Numbered from the stretch's first letter, positions 43,430-55,129 are shown. The stretch is 64,000 nt of DNA from Pachyseris speciosa (GCA_016490735.1 JAEMWC010000005.1:142001-206000), one strand, 5' to 3'. Numbers and translations are program-made. Notes: generated from the sequence alone by a model not told the origin.

Positions 43430-45190
43430 TTTTTTCTTTTTTTTATTGCAACAAAATACTGCATAATTTCCGTGAAAAACAATTGATTCAATCCTGAAAG
43501 GAAATTCTGTAAGATAGGTTTGGTTTTTCATTTTCGTTTTAACCTATAAGATATCGGTATTTTTTTTCGGTAGTATTGTTTGAGTGGGTATTGTAAAAAC
43601 TGCTAGGGAATTGTTGAAACTTTATCAGAAAAGCGCTGTTTATTGAAGTGCTCGTGGAGTTTGGGACGAGAAATAAAGAAAGAAAAGTGGTTGACAGGAT
43701 GCCGGTGACAAATGGTGACAAGTACGATCACTCAAATTGTGTGCGATTCCACTTTCTGATCTTTCTCTGAGCGAAGAGAAAACAATCTTCAATCGAAAAC
43801 AAAACGTGTCAAGCAGAACCGTATATCGAATTCCTGATTGTCATCCCAGGGGGGTTACTTGGGTAAATTTTTGCTGGGTATGTGCCGCTGGCCTCTCAGA
43901 ACCCCTACCCCATTATAGTCTATTCTGTCGCCAAATATAGACTCCATCTCAGTCACTTTTGGGCAAATTTAATTTTCGTGATGCCATCTTAGTCACTTTC
44001 TGTTTATGCATCTACCTTGTAAAGCCTTTTAAGTAGGTCATCTTAAAATGAATTCACACATTTGTTAAACTGCGGAGTGTAGAACTTTTTAGTTTTCACC
44101 TACAGTACAAACATTTTGGTACATTTACCCCCAAACTCCCGAAAATGTGCGACCCCATTCTAGTAACTCTATTAAAAATGCAACCCCATTATAGTCAATC
44201 CAGTCGTGAAAATGCGACCCCATCCAGCGGCACATCCCCATTAGCCTATGTACTAGGAAGTGCCGCCCCCCCCCCCCCCCCCCCCAATTGTCATCTGTTA
44301 AAAAGAAGCCAAATTGGTGGGCTAAAGACGTTTGGTTGCATTCGGAGTTTTTTTAAGCAAACCTGCTGTGTGATTTCCTAGAAAAAAACAATTGATTTTA
44401 GTAAAGGCCAATGATCCTCGCTCAAGATTTTGTCTTTGAGTTTTCTTTTGTTGCAAAATTATCAACCAATCGCACCGATCCGTAAATGAACTGATTTTGT
44501 TGACATAAACGCTTTCATTGAGTATTATTGAAAAACTGTAGTTTAAACTTGTGCTGGGAAATTGAAGTTTATTTGAGTGCTAATAAAAAGAAATTTCGAA
44601 GTCTAGCGGGACGGTTGAATTTTGCATAAATAAGGACCGGGGTTTTCTATCTTTGAAATGTTTTTCCATAAAAAAAAACCCACCAAACATTTACGGAATA
44701 TTTCTGTTCGTTTCCTGTTTTACTCAGTGGTAAAAGAAAAATCCAGCATCGTTGGAAATATTTTGCATATGATAATCAAAAATGATTTCCATTTTATTTT
44801 CCAATATCTTTCATCTGTTCTGTGTCTCTAAGTTGCCGTGTTGTAATTAAATGTAGCAGCTTCTAATTCTATTCTATTATTTTTGCCGTTAACATTTTAC
44901 CTTTTCCGTGCTTCATTTTAGTGTCGAAGCAGTTTTCGTCAACACTATTATTTTCGGAACAGGTGTTTCTGTCTTAATTTATCTTCTGACGGGATCCAGT
45001 TTATTACAATTGCTAAAATGCCTGGTATACGCCTTGATCAGAGAAGCAATCGGATTCCTCAAAGTTCATCACTCTGAGCAATATTTTTCAGTTTATCATG
45101 GCGCATTTTTATCTCTGTCTACTAATTTAAATATTTTTCCAATTTTTCAAACAGTCCTAGAATTTAGTCTCCGTGGACCAAATGATCATG
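43430..45190 (-). repeat. Duplicated 5' flank of GPCR copy C
   Basis: Blocks here match the 5' flank of the intact receptor: 43460-43730 to 50500-50840 ('gtgaaaaacaattgatt', 'aagatatcggta', 'gaaactttatcagaaa', 'gtttgggacgag'), 44285-44640 to 51050-51620, and 44925-45085 to 51765-51935. Part of it also matches 46090-46380. This shows whole receptor units, with promoter regions, were duplicated. Confidence 0.62.
43845..44286. repeat. GCGACCCCAT repeat inserted in the GPCR flank
   Basis: Interior repeats of 'accccattatagtcaatcc', 'tgccgctggc' and its inverse 'ccagcggcacat', ending in a poly-C run (44266-44285). The layout is like 5640-6060: GC-rich ends and repeated interior words. Confidence 0.5.
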
Positions 45191-45414
45191 ACTGATTGAT
45201 TCAGCATGTTACGTGTTTGCACTTTTGCATTTACGATTGCTGTTAATTGAATGCCTTCTAGTTGACGTTTTGCAGTCTTAAGAATGCACTGTAACATTAT
45301 TGTTTGTACGATAAATTGGGTTAAAAAAACTGAATGGAAAAAGGGGTCATACCCTTGCAATTCTTTATGCAGTCAAGGATTATTATGGAAGCTTCGCTTA
45401 CTCGAAATTTCTTC

Positions 45415-46010
45415 CCTGTTCACACTGAGTAAACCACCAGGATATAGAAAATTATCGGGCATACGACAAATGAGTACACACACGAGACCAAGGCATGCGT
45501 TTACCTTGCTGAACGAACTGCCAACGATACTCAAGACATGAGCATCTTGGGAGTCGACGTAAGCAGACACGAAATGAGCCATTCGAGAACAGCGACTAGG
45601 GTCAGGGCTTTTTCATTTGTCTGCCAAGTAAAATATACCAGGTCATATATTTACCTCCAGAAAAAAGTGTTGCATGGAGGCAAGATTGAGAAGTATGAAC
45701 AGCAGGCCAAAATATAGCGTAATGATCGCTAATTTCTTTCACCTGAACCATGCCACTAATACAACGCTGCACAGTAAGAACAGTGGCTTGTGGATGAACA
45801 CGCTTAGAAAATCAGCAAGCGATTGATACGTTTGCTAACAGTATGTTAGGAAAGGATCGCTTTTGCTTAAACCGAGCAAGGATACCGCGATGATTACAAA
45901 TTTATTGCTAAACACAGGAAAGGCTGTCAGCGATGTGACAAGTGTAATCATGGCCAATTTGGTAAGGATCCATGCTTTTTCCGTACGACTTACAAAATGC
46001 CAATTTCAAC
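45415..46010 (-). pseudogene. GPCR copy D, first exon
   Basis: The minus strand shows pieces of helices 1-5: SLADFL-like and NILL sequence around 45825-45855, LNLASMQ around 45675 and a helix 5 end near 45430. Several frameshifts and a deletion after the helix 3 serine region break it. No second exon follows before 44900. The upstream flank 46090-46380 resembles that of the intact receptor. Confidence 0.68.
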
Positions 46011-46444
46011 ATTTTCAAAAACCTAGCAAATGTTTCTTCAAAAACGTCTGTTTCCTTGCTTAAAAAAAGAAATTGAATCTTAAACTAGCGCTTTGTTGTG
46101 AAAGATTTCAATTTATTCTGATTTTCTTTTCTGACGAATATATTGCCTAATTTCCGTAAAAAAAACAATTGATATATAAATATAGCTTTTGTTTGCATTT
46201 TCTTTGTAAGACGACGTCAGCCTATAGGATATCGGCAAACTGATGTTTCGATGGCACTATTTGAGTCGGTATTATAAAGACTTCAAATGGCAGGTAAAAA
46301 ATTTATGGTAAACGTCCGTTTATTGAAGTAAACATAAAAATAGATTTGGGGCGAAATTGGCAACGTTAAATTTTCTTCATTATCAGTGCTGGTGAATGGA
46401 CACACCTTCTTAAAATTAAGCGTGCCAGGATATCTATAGCAAAT

Positions 46445-47250
46445 AAATCGCCTAAGGAAAAATGCCGGGTTGACAAGACAAAGACAACGCGCACGAACCA
46501 TTGAAGGAGGTCTATTCCAATGGCTTTTTTATTTGCCCGTTCCAGGTATAATGCACATGTTATCGGCTTCCCCGTGGGGTCGACCCCCGGGCCTACCAGG
46601 GAGATATGTGGGGGAATATAAGGAGATGGATGTGATTCTTTGCCCGAGGGTTGGGCAAAATCTTGACATTGTTTTACGATCAAAGATTAGAGGGTGGGGG
46701 AAATCACAAGTTTGAAAAGGATGTCACGGGCATTATCAGCTGAGAGACACCTCACCCAGGGGGCTTTGTCTTGCGAGATTCCCCAACCCCCCGGGGAAAT
46801 TTCTTAAGTTTGCTTGACTGATTTTACAATCCCCCTGGTTAGCCCGGGGGTCGACCCCACGGGGAAGCCGATGACATGTGCATAATATATCAGGTCGAAC
46901 GTTATCGAGAATAGCCGGTTAAAATAAAACGGAGCGATCGGCAATCCCTTCCAATTGAAACGGCTCAGTCAGTTCCAGAGAACCGTACATAACAACAGAG
47001 GCACGTTAATGAGCGCGTTGAGAAAATATACCAGCCGCGACAAGTTCACTAAAAATATGAACAAATCAACTGCCAAAATAAAAAGATGGCCCGCGCTGAT
47101 AAGTGCAACCATCCAAACTCTGTCGTGATCCATGCTTTTTCCAAGGAATGGATTACCAACTACCGCGAACTGTAATGCAAAAGCTGAAATGTCTAATGAC
47201 TGAAGAGTTTTGTTAACCTGCCAGTTTGTCTTCTGCCGAATCATACTGAT
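46445..47250 (-). pseudogene. GPCR copy E, first exon split by a MITE
   Basis: 47160-46965 gives DHDRVWMVALISAGHLFILA and LVYFLNALINVPLL (helices 1-2). 46965-46890 gives FNRLFSITFDL (helix 3 region), and 46545-46450 gives KKAIGIDLLQWFVRVVFVLST (helix 4). Between the last two lies an inserted MITE (46551-46883). Stops and frameshifts occur outside the insertion too. Confidence 0.7.
46551..46883. mobile_element. MITE inserted in GPCR copy E
   Basis: ATGCACATGT.ATCGGCTTCC..GTGGGGTCGACCCCCGGGC at the left (46551-46590) is inverted at the right (about 46845-46883). TATA-type sequence flanks both sides. It interrupts the second intracellular loop of the receptor reading frame. Confidence 0.75.
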
Positions 47251-48265
47251 GACAACTGCAGTGATTGCATACTACTTTGTTAGCTTCGCCGTTTGTAAAA
47301 GAAACATGAATACGGTATAAGTTTCTGTGAAAACAATTGATTGAGGGAAATCGCTTGGATTAGGTTTTGCTTCGTGCTTTGTTCATTACGTGGGCAAAAA
47401 TATATAATCCATCCCTTTCGTACTCCACAACAGCTATGGACTTTCCACCAAAACTTTCTCTTCTAACCTGAAAGTTGACAAATTTCATTGTGGTATGGTC
47501 GGTAATCGAAAGACACACCCGTCCCCGATGTAGTTCACAGGGGCTGTGCATGAACGTCTTCTTGACCTTTATTTTGTTGAAAATTTTTATTGCTAGCTGG
47601 TTGATCATATCGAGAGGTACTCCTTCCCTTCTCTAATCTAGTCGGGGCTTTTCTGACTTTTCTGCGCTGGTTAATTCTCGGAAACGATTGTATGTTGAGA
47701 TGGCCGCGCATTTAACTTCCAGAGTGAATTACTCCCTCATTTGATTTCAATGAAGTTGTGGTGTTTCACAGCGGCTATTTTTCGATTGGCAATTTTTACA
47801 GTCCTCGCAATTTCATCCAATAAGAGGTCATCAGAAACGTCTTGCTTTTTGAAATCTTTGTGGGTAGCGCACATCACTGAGTTATGTGTCATTCCGAAGT
47901 TCCTTTACTACTGTATTATAGTCTCTTGTTGTTGTGTTATGTGCCTCCCGGTTAGGTCGCTTTATCAAGACACATATTGGTATCTACTGTACCTTTTAAC
48001 TGTAAGATTACGTTTTCCCACTGTTAAGTCTAAATGGCATGGCTGAGGTCTTTCTTTCCCGGAAATTTTCTTTTTCAACTTAGTGGTTTCTTTGTAATAG
48101 TAATCTGTTCACACCTTTTAACAAGACAATCTCCACACATTGTTGCTGGTAGTGTTTTTTTTACAATGAAAGCTAACATCCTCTCCTCCTATTGGCCTTC
48201 GTTTTGTTGTTTGGCGCCTATCCGTTTGTCGCACCCTATTAGATTTACGTGTTCGCAACACGGCG
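47251..48265. other. Gap between GPCR copies; one unassigned ORF
   Basis: A minus-strand frame at 47608-47360 (HRGRVCLSITDHTTMKFVNF, GKSIAVVEYERDGLYIFAH) has protein-like composition but no start context or splice support, and I do not recognise it. The remainder shows nothing. Confidence 0.25.
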
Positions 48266-50395
48266 TCACGGTATGACACGGGGCTCTTCAGTCTCTGGCG
48301 CGACTTTCCTCCTAGTAGCACCCTGTCTTGTGATATTACGTGGAGCATCTTGTGGGGGCGTTTGCTCTTTCTTTCTTTCTGGGGAGGGACATCTTCCACA
48401 GGGATCTTTAAGAAGCTGTTTCAGAGCCGTGCGAAATCTTCTGGTTCGGAAATAACTGATGATGGGATTGATTCCACTGGAGACAAAAATGCTGAATTGG
48501 GCCAAGAACCCAGGCCATCCAGCATAACTGGCATCGTGCTTTACACGGCCCCACGCCGCGAACATTATGAATGGGATATAACACAGCAAGAATGCAGAAA
48601 CTATTATCGCTACAGTTTTGGCAGCTCGGGTATCCATCTTGAGTCGCGCCTCAGCTTGGAGTTGCGGCAGGTTTAGGCGATCTCTCTGCAATAAGGAACA
48701 TACTGGAATTAACGGTACTATCTGTGCCAGGACAAGTTAACAAGCCAACATCCCTAGAAAAAAGAATTGACGCACGCCACGAGAAAGAGGCAGTGGGAAC
48801 TATGTGAGAAGGCTATAGTAGCAGGATATTTTATAAGTGCATCAAACGGCCTTTCCCAAAGAAGAGATAGAAAGGCGAATTTTGGGGGAACCTTATATTT
48901 TAAGCAACAGGCACTTTTCTGGAGTACGCGGATGGAAAGTGAGAACGTTGAATCGTTTACACCAACAACAAACATTGTCCTTTACTTGAAATTTTAAGCG
49001 AACCGAAGAGGGTTTAACTGTGAAAAGATAAAAGAAATACATCTAGCTTTTAACGTATATTCCCCTCGACTTGACAGCTATATGGTTTTGGCGAATTATA
49101 GAGGTAGATTTATTTCTGAGAATGAATACATGAAAACCATATATTTGAACTGCGGATTAATGATTAAATATGTGAATGAGCATCGCAGTTATGAACACTA
49201 CTTAGGTAGCAGTGAAGCCTGAAAATAAAAAATTCCCGTAATAGCCTGAATTTTTTTAGAGCTTTAGTTTCACTGCTACCTAAGTAGTGGTCATAACTGC
49301 GATGCTCATTCACATATTTAATAGATTTATTTCTGTTACAAAAACGCGATGTAAGATCAAGATTCACAACAACTGAGGCACGGCTGTGGAACCCTGATTT
49401 CTGCTGTTTCTAGACATCAATAACAACAAAACAAGTTCCTTATCCTGAAGATGTTTGAAAATGGTTTCTATTACATAAAACTACTTATGAGAATCTTAAG
49501 AAAACTGGCACCCAAACTAAGGTAGAGCAAAGAAGGTAAAAAAAATGCAAGAGCGCCCTTTTTCCCGCGGTTTGATTAGTTTGCTTGCGCTTTACGCGTC
49601 TGTCGAGATTGGCCAGAGTAATTGCTTTGGTTTTGGTTTTACGACACTCAAGTTAAAATCGTTCTAAAAATTGTTATAAATTTTCTAAGATTCTTCAGTT
49701 CTATTTACCTGTAACTTCCTTCGTCGCACTGAGTAAACTACCAGGACACCAAATATTACGGCAGCTATGACAAACATTAACGTAAATAAAGCCAAAAATG
49801 ACTTTCCTTGGTGGAAAAACAGCTGGCGATACTTCAATACATGACCGTTGTGAAGTTCAGCATCAAGGAAAGGCAAAATGGTTAAAAAGACTAATAGAAC
49901 ACAGAGGAACCACTGAAGAAGGACTATAAACATGGCTTTTCCCTTTGTCTTCCAAGTAAAATATCTCAGGTCAAATCTTATCGCCAGAAACGCGTTGATT
50001 AGTAACACCAACATGGAGGCGAGATTGAGAAGGATGAACAGCCGGCTAAAATAACAAGTAGCAATCGCAAGTTTCTTTCCCTCGAACACACTTATTTCTA
50101 AAACGCCGTACAGTGCGAACAGTGGCATGTTGATGAACGCGTTGAGAAAATCAGCAAGCGATAAGCTTGCTAACAGTATGTTAGGAAAGGTGTGCAGCTT
50201 CTTAAACGAAGCCATGATCCCGATTACCAAGCCATTTCCAAACAGTGAACAGATGGCCAGCGAGGTGATGAGTGCAACCATCCCAATTTGGTCGGTATGC
50301 ATCCTTGTTCTGAGGACTTCAGAGAATGCTAAGACGTGATTTCTAGGACATAATTTCAACCATAAATCTTGAAAATGTTGCCGTAAAGAGGACAC
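48266..50395 (-). CDS. Class A (rhodopsin-like) GPCR, intact, DRY-less
   Basis: Two exons: 50395-49709 (donor CAG|GTAAAT) and 48685-48266 (acceptor TTATTGCAG), phase 0, 368 residues. Seven membrane segments: helix 1 with GNGLVIGIM (Asn1.50), helix 2 LSLADFL (Asp2.50), helix 3 ASMLVLLINAFLAIRF, helix 4 FIVLLQWFLCVLL, helix 5 LFTLMFVIAAVIFGVLVVY, helix 6 IIVSAFLLCYIPF and helix 7 SSGINPIIS. The D/E-R-Y at the end of helix 3 is absent (INAF-LAIRF), helix 6 has CYIP in place of CWxP, and NPxxY is NPIIS. The helix 7/8 boundary RTRRFRTALKQLL is normal. The ligand is unknown; the sequence suggests an orphan, lineage-specific family. Paralog remnants surround it. Confidence 0.85.
48692..49700 (-). 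other. Intron of the intact GPCR, with foldback and shared repeats
   Basis: Contains a foldback (49165-49321) and the 'taattgctttggttttggttttacg' repeat also seen before SelL exon 4. No coding exon is seen. Confidence 0.5.
49165..49321. repeat. Foldback element
   Basis: TGTGAATGAGCATCGCAGTT..ACTACTTAGGTAGCAGTGAA (49170-49217) is inverted at 49268-49317. The loop contains GAAGCCTGAAAATAAAAAATTC and CCTGAATTTTTTTAG, echoing the SINE body at 18061-18080. Confidence 0.68.
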
Positions 50396-50439
50396 AACAT
50401 GCTACCTTGTCGAAGAAAAAGATTTTGGCGATTGAAAGC

Positions 50440-51940
50440 TCTTTTTTAAATAGGTTTTAATTTATTCTTAGTTTTTATTTCCTTACAGCAAAAAAAAGAG
50501 AACAACAACAATATATCGCATAATTTCCGTGAAAAACAATTGATTTAATCCTAAAGGGCAACTCTGTAATATACGTTTTGTTTTTCATCTTCTTTGTAAC
50601 GAAGACCTTAACCAATAAGATATCGGTAAATTTGTTTCGGTGTCACTGTTTGAGTGGGTCTTACAAAAACGTCTGGGAAATGGTTGAAACTTTATCAGAA
50701 ATGCGCAGCTTATTGAAGTGACCATAAAAGTGGAGTTTGGGAGATCATAAAAGTGGAGACCATAAAAGTGACGTTTGGGACGAGATTAGCAACAAATGGA
50801 ACGACGGCACGCACGACATAACGAAAGAAAAGTACTTGTCAGGATGCCGATAACAAGCTCACTGCAGGCAAACACTAAAAAGGGGAAAGAAGTTTCCATA
50901 GGTTCAGATCTACAGAATTCTAAGAATGGCCAGCGATATGATAATTACGAAAATCCAAATTGTGTCCGATTCCTTTTTAGGCCCCGAGAAACCATCCCCA
51001 ATCAAAACCAAAACATTAAACGTGTCAAGGAGAACAATATATTAACTTCCTGATTGTCATCTGTCAAAGAAGGGCCAAATAGATGGCGTAAGGACGTTTG
51101 GTTATACGCTCGGAGTTTTTAAAGAAGGCTTGCTGCGCTGTTTTCTAGAAAATCTATTGATTTTAGCAAAGAACAATGATCCGGGCTTAAGTATTTTGAG
51201 TTCGGCTGTTTGTTGCAAAAAATATTTTTTGCCTTCATAAACCATCCGTAATCGAAAGCAAAACGTGTCAAAACGTATAAAGCAGAAGAATATATTGACT
51301 TCCTGATTGTCATCTGTTGAAGCAAAATGGTGGTCTGAAGACGTTTGGTCACGTTGGGAGTTGTTTAAGCAAGCTTGTTTCCAAGGAAAGCAATGGATTT
51401 TAGCATTAAGGGCAATGATCTAGATGGCTCAAGTGTTTTTGCGTTTTTCTATTTTTTTGCAAAGATTTCAACCAATCCTACGTCTGTAAGTGAATTTCGC
51501 TGACGTACGCTTTGAGTGGGTATTATTGAGATGTTGTGGTTTAAACCTTTGTTGGAAAATTGAAATTTAAATAGTTGCAATTTGAGTGCCAGTAAAAAGA
51601 AATTTCGAGGATTAAAAAGTTGAATGTTGCATAAATTAAGGCGGCGTTTTCTCTGTTTGAACTTTTTTTCCATATAAAATGACCATGCAAATTGTTACGG
51701 AATATTGAGTTCGTTTCTTCTCTGGTAAAAGGAAAATCCACTACCGTTCAAAATGTTTGGATGCGATATGTTCAGCACCGAAACAGTTTTCATCAACACT
51801 ATTATTATGTTCGGAGCAGGTGTTTCACTCTTAATTCAGCTTCTGACGGGATCCAGTTTATTATAATTGTTAAAATGTCTGGAATAAACATTCATAGAGA
51901 GCCAATCGGATTCCTCAAAAGCCATCACTCGCAGTAGTAT
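50440..51940 (-). promoter_or_regulatory. 5' flank of the intact GPCR, shared with other copies
   Basis: Blocks recur upstream of copies C and D (43430-45190 and 46090-46380). Conserved words include GTGAAAAACAATTGATT, AAGATATCGGTA and GAAACTTTATCAGAAATGCG. 51050-51400 has local duplications ('gattgtcatctgt', 'acgtttggt'). I do not see a clear TATA box or start site. Confidence 0.4.
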
Positions 51941-52614
51941 GTCGCAGTAGTAGTGCCCATCTAAGCTGTTGACACATCTTCAATTAATTCAGTTTTACTA
52001 TCGATAATATTAGTTACTAGTAGTTACCGTTTAAAAATTATGATTTGCACCTTTTCGCCATAGGTTTCGCATCAGAGCTCCAAATGCTACAGGATATAAA
52101 TTGTGGGCACAGAAATCATAGATTTATACCGACAGACCTTTCTGTGTATGGTTGGTGTGTTGTTTGGACCACTTGCACCTGCTATGGAGGAGATGAACAC
52201 TAACAATGTTAACATATAATACCGGATAAAAGCTGAGCTTATAGATTGACAGACCACTTTTAATTAAGAAAAGGCAAAAGATAACTTAAAGAGAAAATGT
52301 GCTTTCAACAGTGAGCACAGATTTCTAGCGACAGGTTCATCAGTGTATAGTTGGTGTGTTTTGGACCACCAAGAGTACGTACCGAATGTATATTAACAGT
52401 GACGTCCAACATTGTGGATTCCCCATAGAGCTGTGGATGTTCGTCCACCCGATATAGCCTGCCTTGCTCGGTGGTTCAAGGTGTCTCTTCATGCTGCCTT
52501 CGTATCTTATGTAACAACACGCCACGACCTGATATGTGATTGCTCAATCGCGCCATCGGCCAACGCCATCTTATTGGCTTCTGAAATACCGAATACAAGA
52601 AGAATGCTTCACAC
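51940..52614. other. No gene recognised; local duplication
   Basis: 'tgtatggttggtgtgtt..ggaccac' at 52146-52172 and 'tgtatagttggtgtgttttggaccacc' at 52334-52361 mark a ~190-base diverged duplication. Otherwise nothing. Confidence 0.35.
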
Positions 52615-52725
52615 CACGAATGTAGCGGCTGCTCTGGCCACAGCTTTGGCAGTTCGAATGTCCATCCTGAGTCTGGCCTCCGTCTGGAGTTGGGGTAGAT
52701 TTTGGTGGCTTCTCTAGCTGCAGAA
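52615..52725 (-). pseudogene. GPCR fragment G, start of second exon
   Basis: After a TTTCTGCAG acceptor-like site (52731-52723), one frame gives LPQLQTEARLRMDIRTAKAVA, matching the start of exon 2 in the intact receptor. Similarity ends before helix 6 can form. Confidence 0.66.
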
Positions 52726-52889
52726 AAACTAATAACATTGTATCCAACAGGGTAGTTCTAACCGACTTCGTTTACAAGGTTAACCAAGCTTTTTCTTAAC
52801 TTGTGTTTTTTATTCCTTAGAATAAAATATAACAGAGGCATAGAATGGTCCGTGGAGCATCGCAGGGAACATATTAATTAACTTTGGAT

Positions 52890-53120
52890 GATCCCGGCCC
52901 CTGGGAAAAACTGCAAAAAATTTCAAAACCTCATAAATGGTCTTTTTGGCCTTTAACCTACTCTAAATCACCCCTAACTATCATTTCTTGATCACTTTTA
53001 ACCAAACACAAACGCATAAAAAAAGTTCAAATTTTGACCCAAAACCATAAGTTTGGCTGAACCTGTCCCTTTGGAAAAATTGCCAAAAATTGAAAACGTT
53101 ATATATGGTCTGTTTGGAGT
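52890..53120 (-). repeat. Inverted copy of the ~168-bp satellite
   Basis: The reverse complement matches the unit of the array at 55640-57300, including GGTCAAAATTTGAA, GATCAAGAAATGATAGTTAG, TTAGAGTAGGTTAAAGGCC and CCATTTATGAGGTTTTGAAA. About 1.3 units. Confidence 0.75.
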
Positions 53121-53124
53121 TGAT

Positions 53125-53230
53125 AATGTAAATTGACCACGGTACAGGGATTCGATTATCTGACGTTTCGAGCGTTAGCCCTTCGTCGTAGCGAATCGAG
53201 GAATTGTGGGTTGTGTATGTGATATAGACA
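53125..53230 (+). repeat. Short TGACGTTTCGAGCGTTAGCCC repeat
   Basis: The motif TGACGTTTCGAGCGTTAGCCC-TTCGTC resembles the region after Penelope-like ORFs in animals. No ORF is attached, so the family call is tentative. Confidence 0.3.
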
Positions 53231-53481
53231 GAAAATGGAGCTACGCTATTGGTGGTAATATGGTAACGTGAAAAACACGAATAAATTAATTGAACGAAAA
53301 GCGCTTACGGAGAAAAAACGGGTATATTGGTATCCCCCCCCTCCCCCCCTGGCCGGGTCTGACTGGAAACACAGCGGGGCAGTTGATCAAATTTTGTCAA
53401 AAAAGTCAAATGCCCGAGTGTTTGCCCGGGGGCGGGGGAATGGGCGCTTTTGGAATTGACTGATACATAAGGAAGTTCTTT

Positions 53482-53822
53482 ACAATACAAAACATTACAC
53501 CTGTAATATTAAACTGCAAAGAGGTTCTTTTCGTTGGTTAAAACATTCAGGAAACCTCCAAGATATCGCTTTCAATGACAAATTTAATGTAACGAATGTT
53601 TACCTCATGTCCAAAAGAAAATAAATAGAGTAATAGGCTTTCTACTTCGCGGCTTCTAAATCCACAAGAAGTGAATTCTTGCAATTTCAGTGATGCGAGG
53701 ACAGATGCGAGTTCAAAGATGCGAGTGGAATTGAGCGAGGAACACATTCGCGACCAGTTTCCCTCCAAAGTATCTTGCGCCTTGCTAAGTTGGTCTTCGC
53801 AAATGGCGATAGCAATCTTTTA
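53482..53822 (+). repeat. Dispersed repeat, copy 1 of 2
   Basis: Matches 62674-63033 at roughly 90% by eye, from 'aagttctttacaatacaaaacat' to 'gcgatagcaatctttta'. One frame contains FRKPPRY-like sequence but reading frames differ between copies. Copy 1 is broken at its right end by a MITE. Confidence 0.68.
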
Positions 53823-53823
53823 G

Positions 53824-54394
53824 GGCCTGTTTACATGAAGGGAGGGTGCCCCGGCTAACCGAGTTACCCGGCTAGGAGGGTTAAAACATAGCCCGCCTTT
53901 ACCAGAAACTCACCTAGGCGGGATAGTCAGTGGGCTATTTTTAGATCGGCCGTTAACAGCGAACAAGATGGCGGACGAAGGAATCTTTTTTAACGGTAAG
54001 TTCAATTTGTTGATCGCTCATTCTGTCAACGGCCGCTTTTTAGTGTGCTGGGTCGTTATTTTGCACTCTGGTAATTGATCGTTGTCACCAGGGGCAGTTA
54101 ACTCTAAAAGCTGACCTAAAATTTATTGCTGCTTTCACGGTCTTCTCACCTCGGCTAGCCGGGATAAACCAGCACAAACCGTTTACATGGCAAAAAGCTA
54201 GCCCGCCTGGAAGGGTGCCCCGGGAAAGTAGACAGGGTGCCCCGGGAAGGCGGGCTACCCGGCCTGGCATGTAAACGCTTCAATGCGTTTTCTAAAGAAA
54301 CGTATGAAAAGTTGGCCCTCCCAGAATAGCTCGGTTAGTCGGGTAACTCGGTTAGCAGGGGCACCCTCCCACCCTCCCTCCATGTAAACAGGCC
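53824..54394. mobile_element. MITE with GGCCTGTTTACATG ends
   Basis: The left end GGCCTGTTTACATGAAGGGAGGGTGCCCC is inverted at the right (GGGGCACCCTCCCACCCTCCCTCCATGTAAACAGGCC). The interior repeats CGGCTA.CCGGG and GGTGCCCCGGG motifs. It terminates the dispersed repeat at 53822. Confidence 0.75.
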
Positions 54395-55120
54395 ATCAAA
54401 CATAAAATGCCTGTAAAGGCTACATTTAAATATTTCAGTTGGACTACAGCCAAACATTTGCCGTGCCTGCATTAGATGTGGTTATCTACATCGATCGATG
54501 ATCAATTGACAAATGCAAGACGTGTCTTTCATCTGCTTTGACTGTAAGTACCAAAAGTATACCAAACGTCAGTGTGCAAACTTCAGCGATAAGGCGGTCT
54601 TGTCTCGAGGGTAATCACAACAACACCTAGATTTTTGAGTATGCTGATAGTCATGTATTTATTACATTACATTTTATTTTTTCCTTTTTGCTATTCTCAT
54701 TATCTATTCATTCTATCTATTCTGTAATAGGTAGTGAGTAGCAGTTGTCAACAACATAGCAACCACTTCTACCAGTTTTTGAAGTGCCTGCAAAGAGGAT
54801 TTAGATCATTTACTACTTTAGTCTCAACGACTGGTAGATCTATGCCAAAACAAGAATATTATTCACCCTCCATGCTTGGTAGATGATTCACGGTGCCTTC
54901 GGGATCTATCACGCAAAAGATAATTTACTTGTTTTGATTTAAACCACCAGTAGATTTATACGAAAACAATTAGATTGTTCACTCTCCATGTGTAATAACT
55001 GATTAAAGCTGCACCTTCATCACCTATCACACAAAAGAAATCTCAAGCTCATAATGTAATAAATTATTGTAAATAACTGAAATACCAAATGAGCTCTTAG
55101 ACTGTGGGGCCCTTAAAACC
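54395..55120. other. No gene recognised
   Basis: AT-rich, with a diverged ~125-base direct duplication (about 54830-54930 and 54945-55045: 'ggtagatctatgccaaaacaa', 'ttgttcactctccatg', 'tatcac.caaaaga'). No ORF of note. Confidence 0.35.
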
Positions 55121-55129
55121 ACCTCTTCC

